Positions 24,743-33,551 of a stretch of DNA of 64,000 bases are shown one piece after another. Position 1 is the stretch's first letter; every line of letters begins with the position of its first letter. Origin of the DNA: Myxococcales bacterium (GTDB lineage: Bacteria; Myxococcota_A; Polyangia; Polyangiales; Polyangiaceae); contig JADJKB010000015.1 of NCBI GenBank assembly GCA_016706225.1, positions 94,811 to 158,810 of the forward strand. The letters run 5' to 3'. The notes under the pieces were generated by a model that saw nothing but the letters and a program-made list of their open reading frames with translations, had not been told where the DNA came from and made no database searches. The position numbers were made by a program, and so were the translations under genes.

Positions 24743-26416
24743 ATGTGGATCGGAAGCCGGATCTTGCTGGGCTCTGCAATCGTCGCGACCGCGGTGAGCT
24801 GCGCGGCAACGGACGACGTGGTCGGAGTATCCGCCCCAAGTGTGGGGGGTGCGGGTCCGACGGGAGGTTCGGGCGGGGGTGCTCTGCCCGTCGGCGGGGC
24901 GGGCAGCGGGGGCGCGCTCAACATCGACGCCGGCGGCGACGGCTCGCTGCTGGGTGATCCGTGTGACCCCGACAACCCCAACCCCTCGTACGTCGGCTGC
25001 GACTTCTGGCCGACCGTGACCACCAACAGTGTGTGGGAGGTGTTCGACTTCGCGGTGGTGGTTGCCAATGCTGGCGTCGAGACCGCCAGCATCAAGATCG
25101 AGAAGGATGGACAGCCGCTCACGACCGGTGAGGTCCCGCCCGGAGAGCTCCGCAAGTTCTACTTGCCCTGGGTCCCCGAGCTGAAGTGGGAGGCCGGGAC
25201 CAGCTGCGGCGCGCTTGCGTCCATATCGCAGTCCGTGCGGGCCGTTGGCGCGGCGTACCACCTGACCAGCAGCTCGGCGGTCACCGCTTACCAGTTCAAC
25301 CCGCTCGAGTACCGCGGCCAGGGCGGACCCGAGGGCAAAGTTTGGGATTCTTGCCCTGGTCTCCAGCCGTGTTTCACCAACAACAACCAACCCATCGGCT
25401 GCTACTCGTTCACCAACGACGCATCGCTCTTGCTCCCGAGCAATGCGTGGACCTCGACCTACCGGGTCATGGGACAGAAGAACTACAAGAGCGGGAGCTT
25501 CATCGCCATCACCGCGGCCGAAGACGGCACCACCGTGCAGGTGAAGCTGGCCAAGAACGCCGACGTTCAGCCGGGCACCGGCGTCGCGGCCACGGCCCTC
25601 GGCAGCCAGGCGGAGCTCACGCTCGATGCGGGCGATGTGGTCCAGCTGATTGGCGACGTGGGCCGCGACTTTGCCGGCTCGCTGGTGTTGGCCAACAAGA
25701 AGATCCAGGTCATCTCCGGTGCGCGCTGCACACAAGAGCCGCAAGGCACCCCCGCCTGTGATCATCTGGAGGAGACGGTGCTCCCGGCAGAAGCCCTCGG
25801 CACGCGCTACTTCGTCACCGCGCCCACGGCCGTCCACGGCAACGTCGTGGGGCATCACGTCCGCATCTTCGGCAACGTCGATGGCACGAAGCTCTCTTAT
25901 CCGTCTGGAACGCCGGCGGGCGCACCCACCCTGATTTCTGCGGGCGAGGTCGTCGACCTCGAGCACGTGGAACAGGACTTCGAGGTGGTCGGCTCGAGCG
26001 CGTTCGGTGTCGGGACCTACATGCTCGGCGGCATGATCCAGGACCCGCCGACCAGTGCCGGCGACGAGGACTACCAAGGTGACCCTTCCCAGAGCTTCAC
26101 CGTGCCGGTCGAGCAGTATCGGAAGAAGTACGTGTTCTTGGCGCCGGACGACTACGACGTGAGCTACGTCGACGTGGTCGCGCCCGAGAGCGCTAGCATT
26201 CAGATCGACGGCAACCCCGTGACGGCAAACAAGCACTCGATTGGCTCTGCGTACGCCGTCCTCAGGGTGAAGCTCGGTCCGGGCAACGGCGGGGCGCACG
26301 TGCTCGTCGCTGACCAACCCGTCGGCATCCAGGTGATGGGTTACGGCACGTTCACGAGTTACCAGTACCCCGGCGGGGCCGACATCCAGCGCATCTCATT
26401 GCCGCCGGTCAAGTAA
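24743..26416 (+). CDS. Lipoprotein with IgGFc-binding-protein-like domain
   Basis: Predicted 557-residue exported lipoprotein. The signal peptide ends TAVSC at about residue 20, followed by a short Gly-rich linker. The body matches the IgGFc-binding-protein N-terminal-like family that is frequent in myxobacteria: beta-rich repeats such as SVWEVFDFAVVVANAG, AYHLTSSSAVTAYQFNPLEY, SFIAITAAEDGTTVQV and QSFTVPVEQYRKKYVF. The role is unknown; it is likely a surface adhesion or matrix protein. The ATG at 24743 starts the signal peptide; an in-frame ATG at 24713 is possible. It is probably co-regulated with its divergent neighbour through a shared motif. Confidence 0.8.
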   Translation: MWIGSRILLGSAIVATAVSCAATDDVVGVSAPSVGGAGPTGGSGGGALPVGGAGSGGALNIDAGGDGSLLGDPCDPDNPNPSYVGCDFWPTVTTNSVWEVFDFAVVVANAGVETASIKIEKDGQPLTTGEVPPGELRKFYLPWVPELKWEAGTSCGALASISQSVRAVGAAYHLTSSSAVTAYQFNPLEYRGQGGPEGKVWDSCPGLQPCFTNNNQPIGCYSFTNDASLLLPSNAWTSTYRVMGQKNYKSGSFIAITAAEDGTTVQVKLAKNADVQPGTGVAATALGSQAELTLDAGDVVQLIGDVGRDFAGSLVLANKKIQVISGARCTQEPQGTPACDHLEETVLPAEALGTRYFVTAPTAVHGNVVGHHVRIFGNVDGTKLSYPSGTPAGAPTLISAGEVVDLEHVEQDFEVVGSSAFGVGTYMLGGMIQDPPTSAGDEDYQGDPSQSFTVPVEQYRKKYVFLAPDDYDVSYVDVVAPESASIQIDGNPVTANKHSIGSAYAVLRVKLGPGNGGAHVLVADQPVGIQVMGYGTFTSYQYPGGADIQRISLPPVK

Positions 26417-26457
26417 CGGCGGGACCGACGGCGCGGAGTGCGCTCGACGCGCTCGGC

Positions 26458-27135
26458 TCACTGTACGCAGAGTGTCGCGCCGGGGTGTGGGCTCGACTTG
26501 CAAAATCCCGCCGGGCGGCCGGCAAAGAAACAGCAGTGCGGCCCCAGCGAGCCGCACTCGGCGGCGCCCCAGCAGGTTGGTTGCTCGCCCTCGGAGCACT
26601 GGGCGCGACACGCCGCAGGGGTCGAGGGAAACAGCGTGTTCGCGCAGCAGCGCTCGCCGCTCGCGCAGTCCTCTGGCCCATCACATTGTCGTGTGAGGGC
26701 CGAGAGCCCGCAGCTCACGCTCGCAGGGATGCACTGGAACGCGGGCGGATTTCCGCTGCCTTCGCCGGTGATGCAGCAATGCTGCGCACCGGCCTGACAG
26801 GGCGTGTTGCTGCAGCTGATCACCGCTCCGTTGGATACCGGTCCCGAAGCGCCCCCGCCCTGACCGCCGCCACTCCCCGAGGCGCCGGCTGCACCTGCTT
26901 CGACGGCCTGCCCCGCGTTGCCGCCGAGCGCACCGTTGCCGGAGCCCCCCTGACCTCCAGCGTTGCCAGCGTTGCCGGCGCTTGCCCACGGGCCTCCGTC
27001 CAGCCCTCCGGGGGTGGTGCTCGCGCCGGAGCTGCCGCCGGCCGCGGGCGCAGCCGAGTCTTCCGCGTTAGCTGCCGAGCAAGCGGTGCAGGCCGCCACG
27101 ACGTACACCATCGACCCGAGCCGCTGAAGGTTCAT
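26458..27135 (-). CDS. Cys-rich lipoprotein with Gly/Ala linker
   Basis: Predicted 225-residue exported protein. The signal peptide leads to VVAACTACS, so Cys19 is a likely lipidation site. A low-complexity Gly/Ala/Asn linker covers residues 30-100. The C-terminal half has about 18 cysteines in pairs (AQHCCITGEGSG, GERCCANTL, GPHCCFFAGRPAGFCKS), which would form a disulfide-stabilised extracellular domain. No family was recognised. It is convergent with the IgGFc-binding-like gene. A Pho-box-like repeat lies 33 bases upstream. Confidence 0.75.
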   Translation of the reverse strand: MNLQRLGSMVYVVAACTACSAANAEDSAAPAAGGSSGASTTPGGLDGGPWASAGNAGNAGGQGGSGNGALGGNAGQAVEAGAAGASGSGGGQGGGASGPVSNGAVISCSNTPCQAGAQHCCITGEGSGNPPAFQCIPASVSCGLSALTRQCDGPEDCASGERCCANTLFPSTPAACRAQCSEGEQPTCWGAAECGSLGPHCCFFAGRPAGFCKSSPHPGATLCVQ

Positions 27136-27168
27136 GCCGTGAGCATGAGGACTTCAGGACTGCGCGCG

Positions 27169-27187
27169 CATGAAAGATCGCTGAAAC
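27169..27187 (-). promoter_or_regulatory. Pho-box-like direct repeat, site 3
   Basis: On the minus strand GTTTCAG-CGAT-CTTTCAT-G lies 33 bases before the Cys-rich lipoprotein gene start at 27135. It shares TTTCAGCG and the second TTTCA with sites 1 and 2. Confidence 0.5.
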
Positions 27188-27281
27188 TTCAGCCGCAGAG
27201 CCTGGCTCAGCTCGATCGCTTCCAGCTGGCACTCCCAAATCCCGTTGTTGGCCGCGCTGGCAGTTCTTTCGAGGCAGGCTC

Positions 27282-28232
27282 TCAGCCCTGAACGGGCACC
27301 TTCGCCGGGGAGAGCTCCTCGGCAGCGTCGCTGTGGGTCCAGGCCGGGCGTTCGACGCTGGGCACGTACCTTTCGTCGATGCGGCGCTCGACCCCATCGT
27401 CGCCGATCAGGTGAACGTGGTGCCCGTAGCGCCACAGCGCCGGCATCTGGGCTTCGGCCGCAGCGCGATCGATGAAGACATAGAGCACCTTGTCGATGGG
27501 CTTGTCGGGGCCAAACGGCTGGAGCAAGCGGGCGGCCGCCGCGTCCAGCATCTCCTGTCGAGACACCACGCGCCCATGGACCACGAACACCAGGGAGCGG
27601 TCGTTGCCCTTGTGCAACCCCTCGAGCTGGGTCTTGAACTGGTGCGCGAAGGTGATGAAACCCGACATCAGATCGGAGTGGGTGCCCTGAGCCTGGGCGA
27701 GCGCGTCCTCGAGGTCGAGTGAGAAGTCGTGCAGCTGGACCAGCGTCGTGTCGTTCGGACCACGCAGGATGCGCGACGGTCCGGTGGCGAGCCAGCGTCG
27801 CGACACGAGCCGCTCGTGGCCGGTGCCCTGGAAGGCGCAGCCCCAGCCCAGCCGGTAGTGCAGCTCGCCGAACGATGGCGACCGATAGCTCCAGTCGTGG
27901 AAGGTGGCGAACGACGCCACCGTGAACGGAATGCGACCCAGGCGCCGTACCAGCGATGGCGGGTCGAGCTCGTAGCTGTGGTTGAGGCCACGCACGCAAT
28001 CGCGCTCGATGGTGAAGCTGTCCACCATGCCGTTCCAGCTGGCGCTGGGCCGCCTGCCGATGCCGGCGACGAGTGTGTCGACCCACTCGTCGTCCACGCT
28101 GACCGCCTGCATGTCGATCTCGACCTCTTCGGGCAGGCCCACAGGGGTCAAGCCCTGCTCGACGATGGCCCGAGCGGTGGCTCCCAGGTCATCGCCGCTG
28201 AAGCAGTAGATCAGTTTCCGGATCGCGGCCAT
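27282..28232 (-). CDS. Conserved-looking protein of unknown function
   Basis: Predicted 316-residue soluble protein with no signal peptide or membrane segment and no domain I recognise. It begins MAAIRKLIYCFSGDDLGATA, has repeated short motifs (ATFHDWSYRSPSFGELHYRL, LGWGCAFQGTGHERLVSRRW, LVFVVHGRVVSRQEMLDAAA) and a C-terminal acidic tail. Composition is that of a normal folded enzyme-like protein. A longer upstream frame has no supporting feature, so the ATG at 28232 was chosen. It lies 43 bases downstream of the small gene at 28276. Confidence 0.7.
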   Translation of the reverse strand: MAAIRKLIYCFSGDDLGATARAIVEQGLTPVGLPEEVEIDMQAVSVDDEWVDTLVAGIGRRPSASWNGMVDSFTIERDCVRGLNHSYELDPPSLVRRLGRIPFTVASFATFHDWSYRSPSFGELHYRLGWGCAFQGTGHERLVSRRWLATGPSRILRGPNDTTLVQLHDFSLDLEDALAQAQGTHSDLMSGFITFAHQFKTQLEGLHKGNDRSLVFVVHGRVVSRQEMLDAAAARLLQPFGPDKPIDKVLYVFIDRAAAEAQMPALWRYGHHVHLIGDDGVERRIDERYVPSVERPAWTHSDAAEELSPAKVPVQG

Positions 28233-28275
28233 GCCACACCTACAGAGCCCTCGTTCGCGTTGGTTGCGGGTCGAG

Positions 28276-28668
28276 TCACATCCAGACAGCCCACGGATTG
28301 CCGGCGGGCGGAGTGCTGCCCGGCCGACGCGAGCTGCTCCCTCCCGCGACCGTGTGGCCTTCGAGCGTGCCGACGGCTTCGACGGAGGGCCAGTTCGCGG
28401 CGTCCGCGCGCAGTGCGTCGTCGAGCTCTGCTTCGAAGGTCCCCGCCAGGAGTTTCCCCCACGACAGCAGCGTCGCGGCAATGGCCCAACGCAACTCCAC
28501 CGGCCTGCGGGTGCGCTGAGCTGGCTGCCGCGCGGCCAGCGTCACGAGCGCGGCGCGCGCCAGGCCGAGGGTCGTGCGCCCGAGACTCAGCTGGCCGTGA
28601 GCCAGTGGGCGGCTTCGGCGCAGGAACTGGGACCAGTATTCGTCGAACGACCGGAATTGTGAGCTCAT
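28276..28668 (-). CDS. Small protein of unknown function, weakly Mpo1/DUF962-like N-terminus
   Basis: Predicted 130-residue protein. The first 45 residues (MSSQFRSFDEYWSQFLRRSR, LGRTTLGLARAALVTLAAR) recall the start of Mpo1-like (DUF962) membrane proteins, but the histidines that bind iron in that family are missing. A second hydrophobic stretch (WAIAATLLSWGKLLAG) follows. The C-terminus is polar and low complexity. The ATG at 28668 was chosen. The family suggestion is weak. Confidence 0.5.
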   Translation of the reverse strand: MSSQFRSFDEYWSQFLRRSRPLAHGQLSLGRTTLGLARAALVTLAARQPAQRTRRPVELRWAIAATLLSWGKLLAGTFEAELDDALRADAANWPSVEAVGTLEGHTVAGGSSSRRPGSTPPAGNPWAVWM

Positions 28669-28854
28669 CGTTTTGCGACCTCGGCTCTCGGGGGAGCCGC
28701 CCGATTCGAGCGGTAGCGAAGGATCGATCGATGGGCCAAGTGTTGGGACGTCCCGCCAGCAGGCCGCGCGTCGCACACCGGGGCGCCGTTTCACCGGCAG
28801 CGCGTTCGCCGCCGCTCTCCGTCAGCGCAATGAGAAGCACAGGGTCGCCTGCGC

Positions 28855-30261
28855 TCAGCGCACGCAGCGCACTCGCTCGTTCGTATACGCCTGGGGCTGT
28901 GAGAAGCCCGCTCCAATCAGGACCGCCCAGTTCTGGCTCGTTTGGTACCCAACTGTTCCCGACCAGTACCACGTGCTCACCGAGGTGAAGGCGGGCGGAA
29001 GCGCTGGCGACGTAAGGGTCGGATCCGGAAGGGTTGCCAGCTCTCGAATGGTCGGCAAGCGCCAGCCCCCGCCGAGGAGACCGAGCCCAGCGCAATAGCT
29101 CGTCGCGGTGGCCTGTGTGTAGACCTGGTTTGTTGGAGCGGCCTCCCACGTCAGCGAAGTCTCGTTGTCCTTGACCACGCCGTTCGTCGAAGAATCGAAG
29201 CGCGGTCCGCTGGGCGCGCCCGTGCCACGAACACACCGATAGGCAGCCAGGTCCGCGCTACTGGTATCGATGTACGACATCTGCCCGATCCCACCGTGGA
29301 CCACGACCCAGCGTTTGGTCGAGCCCGCGAGCAGGGTCGAGCTCCAGAACCTTGCGCCAATGGCGGTAGCGTTCGACACCCCCGGAAACACCGTCGGATT
29401 GAGCGCAGGATAGATGCGAGTGAAGTCCGTCAGGCTGATGAGCTCTGCTCGGGTCGGTAGGCGCCAATCGCTGTACCCATCAACGGTCGATGCGGCGCAG
29501 TTCGAATCGGCGGTGGTCCAGTCGGACCCGCCGGTCGCCGCCGAGCGTTCCCACATCAGGCAGGTGGTGTGATCGAGCGCCACGTTGGTCGAGAGCGAGG
29601 TGGTGAACTCCGAGTCCGGCCGAGCGTCGCCCGCAATCTTCCAGAGCGGGTAGTGCGCGGTCCCGTCGCCACCGGTGGCGCCGAGTGGACAGGCGCCCGC
29701 GTCGGCGGGCGGAGCGTCAATCGCGGAATCGCTCGCGTCCGTGTTCGAGGCATCACTCGGGGCGTCGCTCGAAGCGTCGCCGCCCGCGTCCGCGGTCGAC
29801 CCACCGGATGCGGCATCGGTGCTCGCGTCGCCCGCTGAACCATCGACCGAAGCGTCTCCACCACCCGCTCCGCCCGTTGCACTGGTTCCGCCCGTGCCGC
29901 CCGTTGCACCGGCTCCGCCCGTGCCACCCGTTGCACCGGCTCCGCCGCTGCCACTTGCGCCACCCGTCCCCGCGCTTCCGCCGAGCGAAGCATCGCCACC
30001 TGCGGTCCCCGCCGCTCCGCCGAGTGACGCGTCGCCGCCGGCTCCTGCCGCGCCACCGCTGCCACCGGAAGCACCCCCTGAACCCGCAACACCGCCGCCA
30101 CCTTGTCCGCCCACGCCGCCCGCACCCCCAGAGCCCGACGCGCCGCCCGTTGCGCTGCCACCTACGGCTCCGCTGCCGCCGCCGCCGGGGGCTTGGTTCG
30201 TGCTCGAGCTCGAACACGCTGCTGCAACCATCACCCACGCCACGAAGGGAATGCCCCGCAT
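28855..30261 (-). CDS. Lipoprotein with long Gly/Ala/Asp linker and two DUF1566-like (Lcl C-terminal-type) domains
   Basis: Predicted 468-residue exported lipoprotein. Signal peptide with VMVAAACSSS gives a lipidation Cys near residue 16. Residues 25-190 are low complexity, first Gly/Ala repeats (GGTGGAGATGGTGG) and then Asp/Ser-rich. The C-terminal 270 residues carry two copies of a DUF1566-like domain (CLMWERSAATG with DWRLPTRAELISLTDFTRIY, and LTWEAAPTN with GWRLPTIRELATLPDPTL; each ends YRCVRG or RVRCVR). The domain is common on secreted bacterial proteins and has a C-type-lectin/FGE-like look, so a binding role is likely. Only a degenerate form of the upstream TTTCA motif is present. Confidence 0.82.
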   Translation of the reverse strand: MRGIPFVAWVMVAAACSSSSTNQAPGGGGSGAVGGSATGGASGSGGAGGVGGQGGGGVAGSGGASGGSGGAAGAGGDASLGGAAGTAGGDASLGGSAGTGGASGSGGAGATGGTGGAGATGGTGGTSATGGAGGGDASVDGSAGDASTDAASGGSTADAGGDASSDAPSDASNTDASDSAIDAPPADAGACPLGATGGDGTAHYPLWKIAGDARPDSEFTTSLSTNVALDHTTCLMWERSAATGGSDWTTADSNCAASTVDGYSDWRLPTRAELISLTDFTRIYPALNPTVFPGVSNATAIGARFWSSTLLAGSTKRWVVVHGGIGQMSYIDTSSADLAAYRCVRGTGAPSGPRFDSSTNGVVKDNETSLTWEAAPTNQVYTQATATSYCAGLGLLGGGWRLPTIRELATLPDPTLTSPALPPAFTSVSTWYWSGTVGYQTSQNWAVLIGAGFSQPQAYTNERVRCVR

Positions 30262-30417
30262 GCCGAGCAGAGTACACGAACGGCGCGGTTGAAATCAGCG
30301 TGAGGTTCGCTTCCGAGGTTCTGCCCGTCGAAAGCAAGTCCAGTCCGATGGTTGCGCCGAATCGCGCGGCGTCTGTAAGCTCCCGGCCGCGCGGGGCGTT
30401 GCCGTCCCGGAACCCTC

Positions 30418-30435
30418 AGATTTCGGTCGAAATCT
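30418..30435. promoter_or_regulatory. Short palindrome before the DUF4139 pair
   Basis: AGATTTC-GGTC-GAAATCT is a perfect 7-base inverted repeat followed by TTTTCT, 47 bases before the gene at 30482. It could be an operator or a weak attenuator-like hairpin. Nothing else was seen in the 220-base gap from 30262. Confidence 0.35.
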
Positions 30436-30481
30436 TTTCTGTTTCTGATGCGTCTCCCGGGGCGCATCCCGAGGACTCCCG

Positions 30482-31963
30482 ATGAACCACGGAACATCTG
30501 CGCCTGCCTGGCGTGCGGCGCTCGTGATGTGCGCGCTTGCGCTGCCGGCCTGCGCAGGCAAGGAGCCGAAGCTCGCCGAGGGGGGCGAGTTCTCCGGCCC
30601 GACCACACAAAGCAAATCGACCGCCAAGGAGCGGCAACAGGTCGCGATCACCGTCTACAACCAGAACTTCGGGCTGGTGCGCGAGATCCGCACGCTCAAC
30701 CTCGGCGAGGGCAAGGTCTCGCTCGAGTATCGCGACGTGTCGGCGAACATCCAGCCCGAGACGGTGCACATCAAGTCGCTGGACGGGGACGACGCGCTGA
30801 CCGTGATGGAGCAGAACTATCGCTACGACCTGCTGAGCCCGCAGAAGCTGCTCGAGAAGTACGTCGACAAGAAGATCAAGGTCTATCGCTACAACGAGAA
30901 GCTCGGCCGCGAAGAGATGAAAGAGGCCAAGGTGCTGGCGGTGGAGCAAGGCACGGTGCTGGAGATCGACGGCGAGGTGACCTACGGCGTTCCGGGGCGG
31001 TTCGCCTTCCCCGAGGTGCCGCCGAACTTGATCGCAAAACCATCCCTGGTGTGGCTGCTCGGCAGCCGGAAGGCCAAACAGCGCGTCGAGGTCAGCTACC
31101 TGAGCCAGAACCTGAACTGGGTTGCGGACTACGTGATGGTGGTCGGTGCCGACGACAAGGCGGGCGACCTGAACGGCTGGGTCACGCTGACCAACAACAG
31201 CGGCACGGACTATGAGAACGCGGAGCTGAAGCTGGTGGCGGGCGACGTGCAGCGCCTCCAGCCGCCGCCCGATGAAGAGCCTGCGGGCGGCTTTGGCCCC
31301 AACGACGCCACCATCCGCGTGCGTCCGCAGTTCAAGGAAGAGGGCTTCTTCGAGTACCACCTGTACACGTTGCAGCGCCCGGCAACGCTCATCGACAAGG
31401 AGCAGAAACAGGTGACGCTGCTCGAGGCGCACGACATCGGCATCGACAAGAAGCTGATCTTCTGGGGCGCCGAGTACTACTACCGGGGCAACTACGGGCA
31501 AGTCGTCTCGAACCAGAAGGTCGGTGTGTATCTCGACATCGAGAACAGCGCCAAGAACCGTCTGGGCATGCCGCTGCCGAAGGGAACGGTGCGCGTCTAC
31601 AAGGCCGACAAGAGCGGCGCCAAGCAGTTCATCGGGGAAGATCGCATCGACCACACCGCCCGCGACGAGAAGCTCCGCATCAAGATGGGGGAGGCCTTCG
31701 ACGTCGTCGGCGACCGAAAACAGATGGAGTGGACCGCCGTCAGCAGCTGCGTCTCGGAGAGCTCGTGGGAAATCGAGCTGCGCAATCACAAGGACACGGC
31801 CGAGAAGGTCGAGGTCTACGAGCCCATCGGTGGGGACTGGGAGATGGTCCGTTCGAGCCACCCTCACGTGAAGAAAGACGCCCACACGTTCACGTTCGAC
31901 GTGGCCGTGCCCTCACGAGGCAAGACCAAGGTCACGTACCGGGTGCGGGTGCGCTGGTGCTAG
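30482..31963 (+). CDS. DUF4139-like lipoprotein, paralogue 1
   Basis: Predicted 493-residue protein with a signal peptide ending ALALPACAG, so probably a lipoprotein. The rest resembles DUF4139 proteins: an N-terminal VAITVYNQNFGLVREIRTLN strand region, LSYLSQNLNWVADYVMVV-like core (here VEVSYLSQNLNWVADYVMVV) and a C-terminal beta sandwich ending KTKVTYRVRVRWC with a terminal Cys. The function of the family is unknown. It is a tandem duplicate of the next gene, which lies 35 bases downstream, with long nearly identical blocks such as DVSANIQPETV and LGMPLPKGTVRVYKADKSGA. Confidence 0.82.
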   Translation: MNHGTSAPAWRAALVMCALALPACAGKEPKLAEGGEFSGPTTQSKSTAKERQQVAITVYNQNFGLVREIRTLNLGEGKVSLEYRDVSANIQPETVHIKSLDGDDALTVMEQNYRYDLLSPQKLLEKYVDKKIKVYRYNEKLGREEMKEAKVLAVEQGTVLEIDGEVTYGVPGRFAFPEVPPNLIAKPSLVWLLGSRKAKQRVEVSYLSQNLNWVADYVMVVGADDKAGDLNGWVTLTNNSGTDYENAELKLVAGDVQRLQPPPDEEPAGGFGPNDATIRVRPQFKEEGFFEYHLYTLQRPATLIDKEQKQVTLLEAHDIGIDKKLIFWGAEYYYRGNYGQVVSNQKVGVYLDIENSAKNRLGMPLPKGTVRVYKADKSGAKQFIGEDRIDHTARDEKLRIKMGEAFDVVGDRKQMEWTAVSSCVSESSWEIELRNHKDTAEKVEVYEPIGGDWEMVRSSHPHVKKDAHTFTFDVAVPSRGKTKVTYRVRVRWC

Positions 31964-31998
31964 GAACGAGATCTCGCGTGCGCGCGGAGGCCAATGCG

Positions 31999-33438
31999 AT
32001 GAAGAAGCTCAGACTCGGTTCACAGGCCCTGCTCGGCGCGCTGGTGCTCGCGGCACTGACACCCGGCGCGCTCGCCCAGACCAAGAAGGTCTCCACCGCC
32101 GAGCAGCGCAAGGAGGTGAGCATCACCGTCTACAACCAGAACTTCGGTCTGGTGCGCGAGATCCGTGAGCTCGACGTCGGCACCGGGACCGTTGCACTGG
32201 AGTTCCGCGACGTGTCGGCGAACATCCAGCCCGAGACCGTGTCCGTCAAGTCACTGTCCGGTGGCGACTCACTGAGTGTGCTCGAGCAGAACTACCGCTA
32301 CGACCTGCTCACGCCCCAGAAGTTGCTCGAGAAACACGTGGGCAAGAAGGTGCGGGTCTGGCGCTGGAACGAGAAATTGGGCAAGGACGAGGCGTTCGAC
32401 GCCGAGGTGCTGAGCGTCGCCGGTGGCCAGACCGTGATGAAGATCGGCGGCGAGATCACCTACAACTTCCCCGGGCGCATCGCCTTCCCCAGCGTGCCGG
32501 ACAACCTGATGAGCAAGCCCACTCTGGTGTGGAAGCTCGACAGCAAGCTGGCCAAGCAGAAGATCGAGGCCACGTACCTGACCCAGAACCTGAACTGGAA
32601 GAGCGACTACGTCTTCGTGATCAATGACGCGGACACGGCGGGAGATCTCACCGGCTGGGTGACCCTGGTCAACCAGTCCGGCGCCACCTACAAGAACGCC
32701 AAGCTCAAGCTGGTTGCCGGGGACGTGCAGCGGGTGAGCGGGCGCATGGCCGCCGGCTACGGGCGCAAGGCCATGAGCGCGAAGGACGTCTCGAAGGAGG
32801 AGCGTTTCAAGGAGGAGGGGTTCTTCGAGTACCACCTGTACACCCTGCAGCAGCCGACGGACGTGCTCGAGAACGAGCAGAAGCAGGTGACGCTGCTCGA
32901 GGCGAAGAACGCCAAGGTCAAGAAGAAGCTGATCTACTTCGGGCAGCAGTACTGGTACCGCGGCAAGTACGGCGAGGTGCAGAAGAACCAGAAGGTCGGC
33001 GTCTACCTCGACGTCGAGAACTCGAAGCAGAACGGCCTCGGCATGCCGCTGCCCAAGGGCACCGTGCGCGTCTACAAGGCGGACAAGAGCGGGGCGAAGC
33101 AGTTCATCGGTGAGGACAGCATCGACCACACCCCGCGGGACGAGAAGATCCGCATCAAGATGGGCGAGGCCTTCGACGTGGTGGGTGACCGCAAACAGAT
33201 GGAGTGGCGCACGCTCGGGGGTTGCACGTCGGAGAGCACTTGGGAGATCGAGCTGCGCAACCACAAGGACAAGGCCAGCCAGGTCGAGATCTACGAACCC
33301 ATCGGCGGCGACTGGACCATCATCGAGAGCACCCACAAACACGACAAGAAGGACGCCTTCACCTTCAGCTTCGACGTCAACGTGCCCGCCAACGGCAAGA
33401 CCAAGATCCGCTACAAGGTGAGGGTGAAGTGGTGCTGA
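31999..33438 (+). CDS. DUF4139-like exported protein, paralogue 2
   Basis: Predicted 479-residue protein with an ordinary cleavable signal peptide (MKKLRLGSQALLGALVLAAL, ending GALAQ) and no lipidation Cys, unlike paralogue 1. Family blocks are VSITVYNQNFGLVREIRELD, ATYLTQNLNWKSDYVFVIND and QFIGEDSIDHTPRDEKIRIK, and it too ends KVRVKWC. So one copy is probably membrane-anchored and the other free in the periplasm. The ATG at 31999 follows the upstream stop closely; an overlapping longer frame is not needed. Confidence 0.82.
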   Translation: MKKLRLGSQALLGALVLAALTPGALAQTKKVSTAEQRKEVSITVYNQNFGLVREIRELDVGTGTVALEFRDVSANIQPETVSVKSLSGGDSLSVLEQNYRYDLLTPQKLLEKHVGKKVRVWRWNEKLGKDEAFDAEVLSVAGGQTVMKIGGEITYNFPGRIAFPSVPDNLMSKPTLVWKLDSKLAKQKIEATYLTQNLNWKSDYVFVINDADTAGDLTGWVTLVNQSGATYKNAKLKLVAGDVQRVSGRMAAGYGRKAMSAKDVSKEERFKEEGFFEYHLYTLQQPTDVLENEQKQVTLLEAKNAKVKKKLIYFGQQYWYRGKYGEVQKNQKVGVYLDVENSKQNGLGMPLPKGTVRVYKADKSGAKQFIGEDSIDHTPRDEKIRIKMGEAFDVVGDRKQMEWRTLGGCTSESTWEIELRNHKDKASQVEIYEPIGGDWTIIESTHKHDKKDAFTFSFDVNVPANGKTKIRYKVRVKWC

Positions 33439-33551
33439 GGGGCTGAAGGTCCGCGTCGCAACCCCGTGACCGGCGGGTAATGACCGGACGACCGCGCTGC
33501 CTTCGAAACTCGCTTCGCTCAAGGCTGCAACGCGGTTATCGTGGGCCAGAG

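Noticed and set aside
24725..26317. 530-codon minus-strand frame
   Set aside because: Antisense to the IgGFc-binding-like gene, with no recognisable protein features.
30416..31885. 489-codon minus-strand frame over the DUF4139 gene
   Set aside because: Composition is a Leu/Val/Asp/His shadow pattern, and a similar one covers the paralogue. No export signal or domain.
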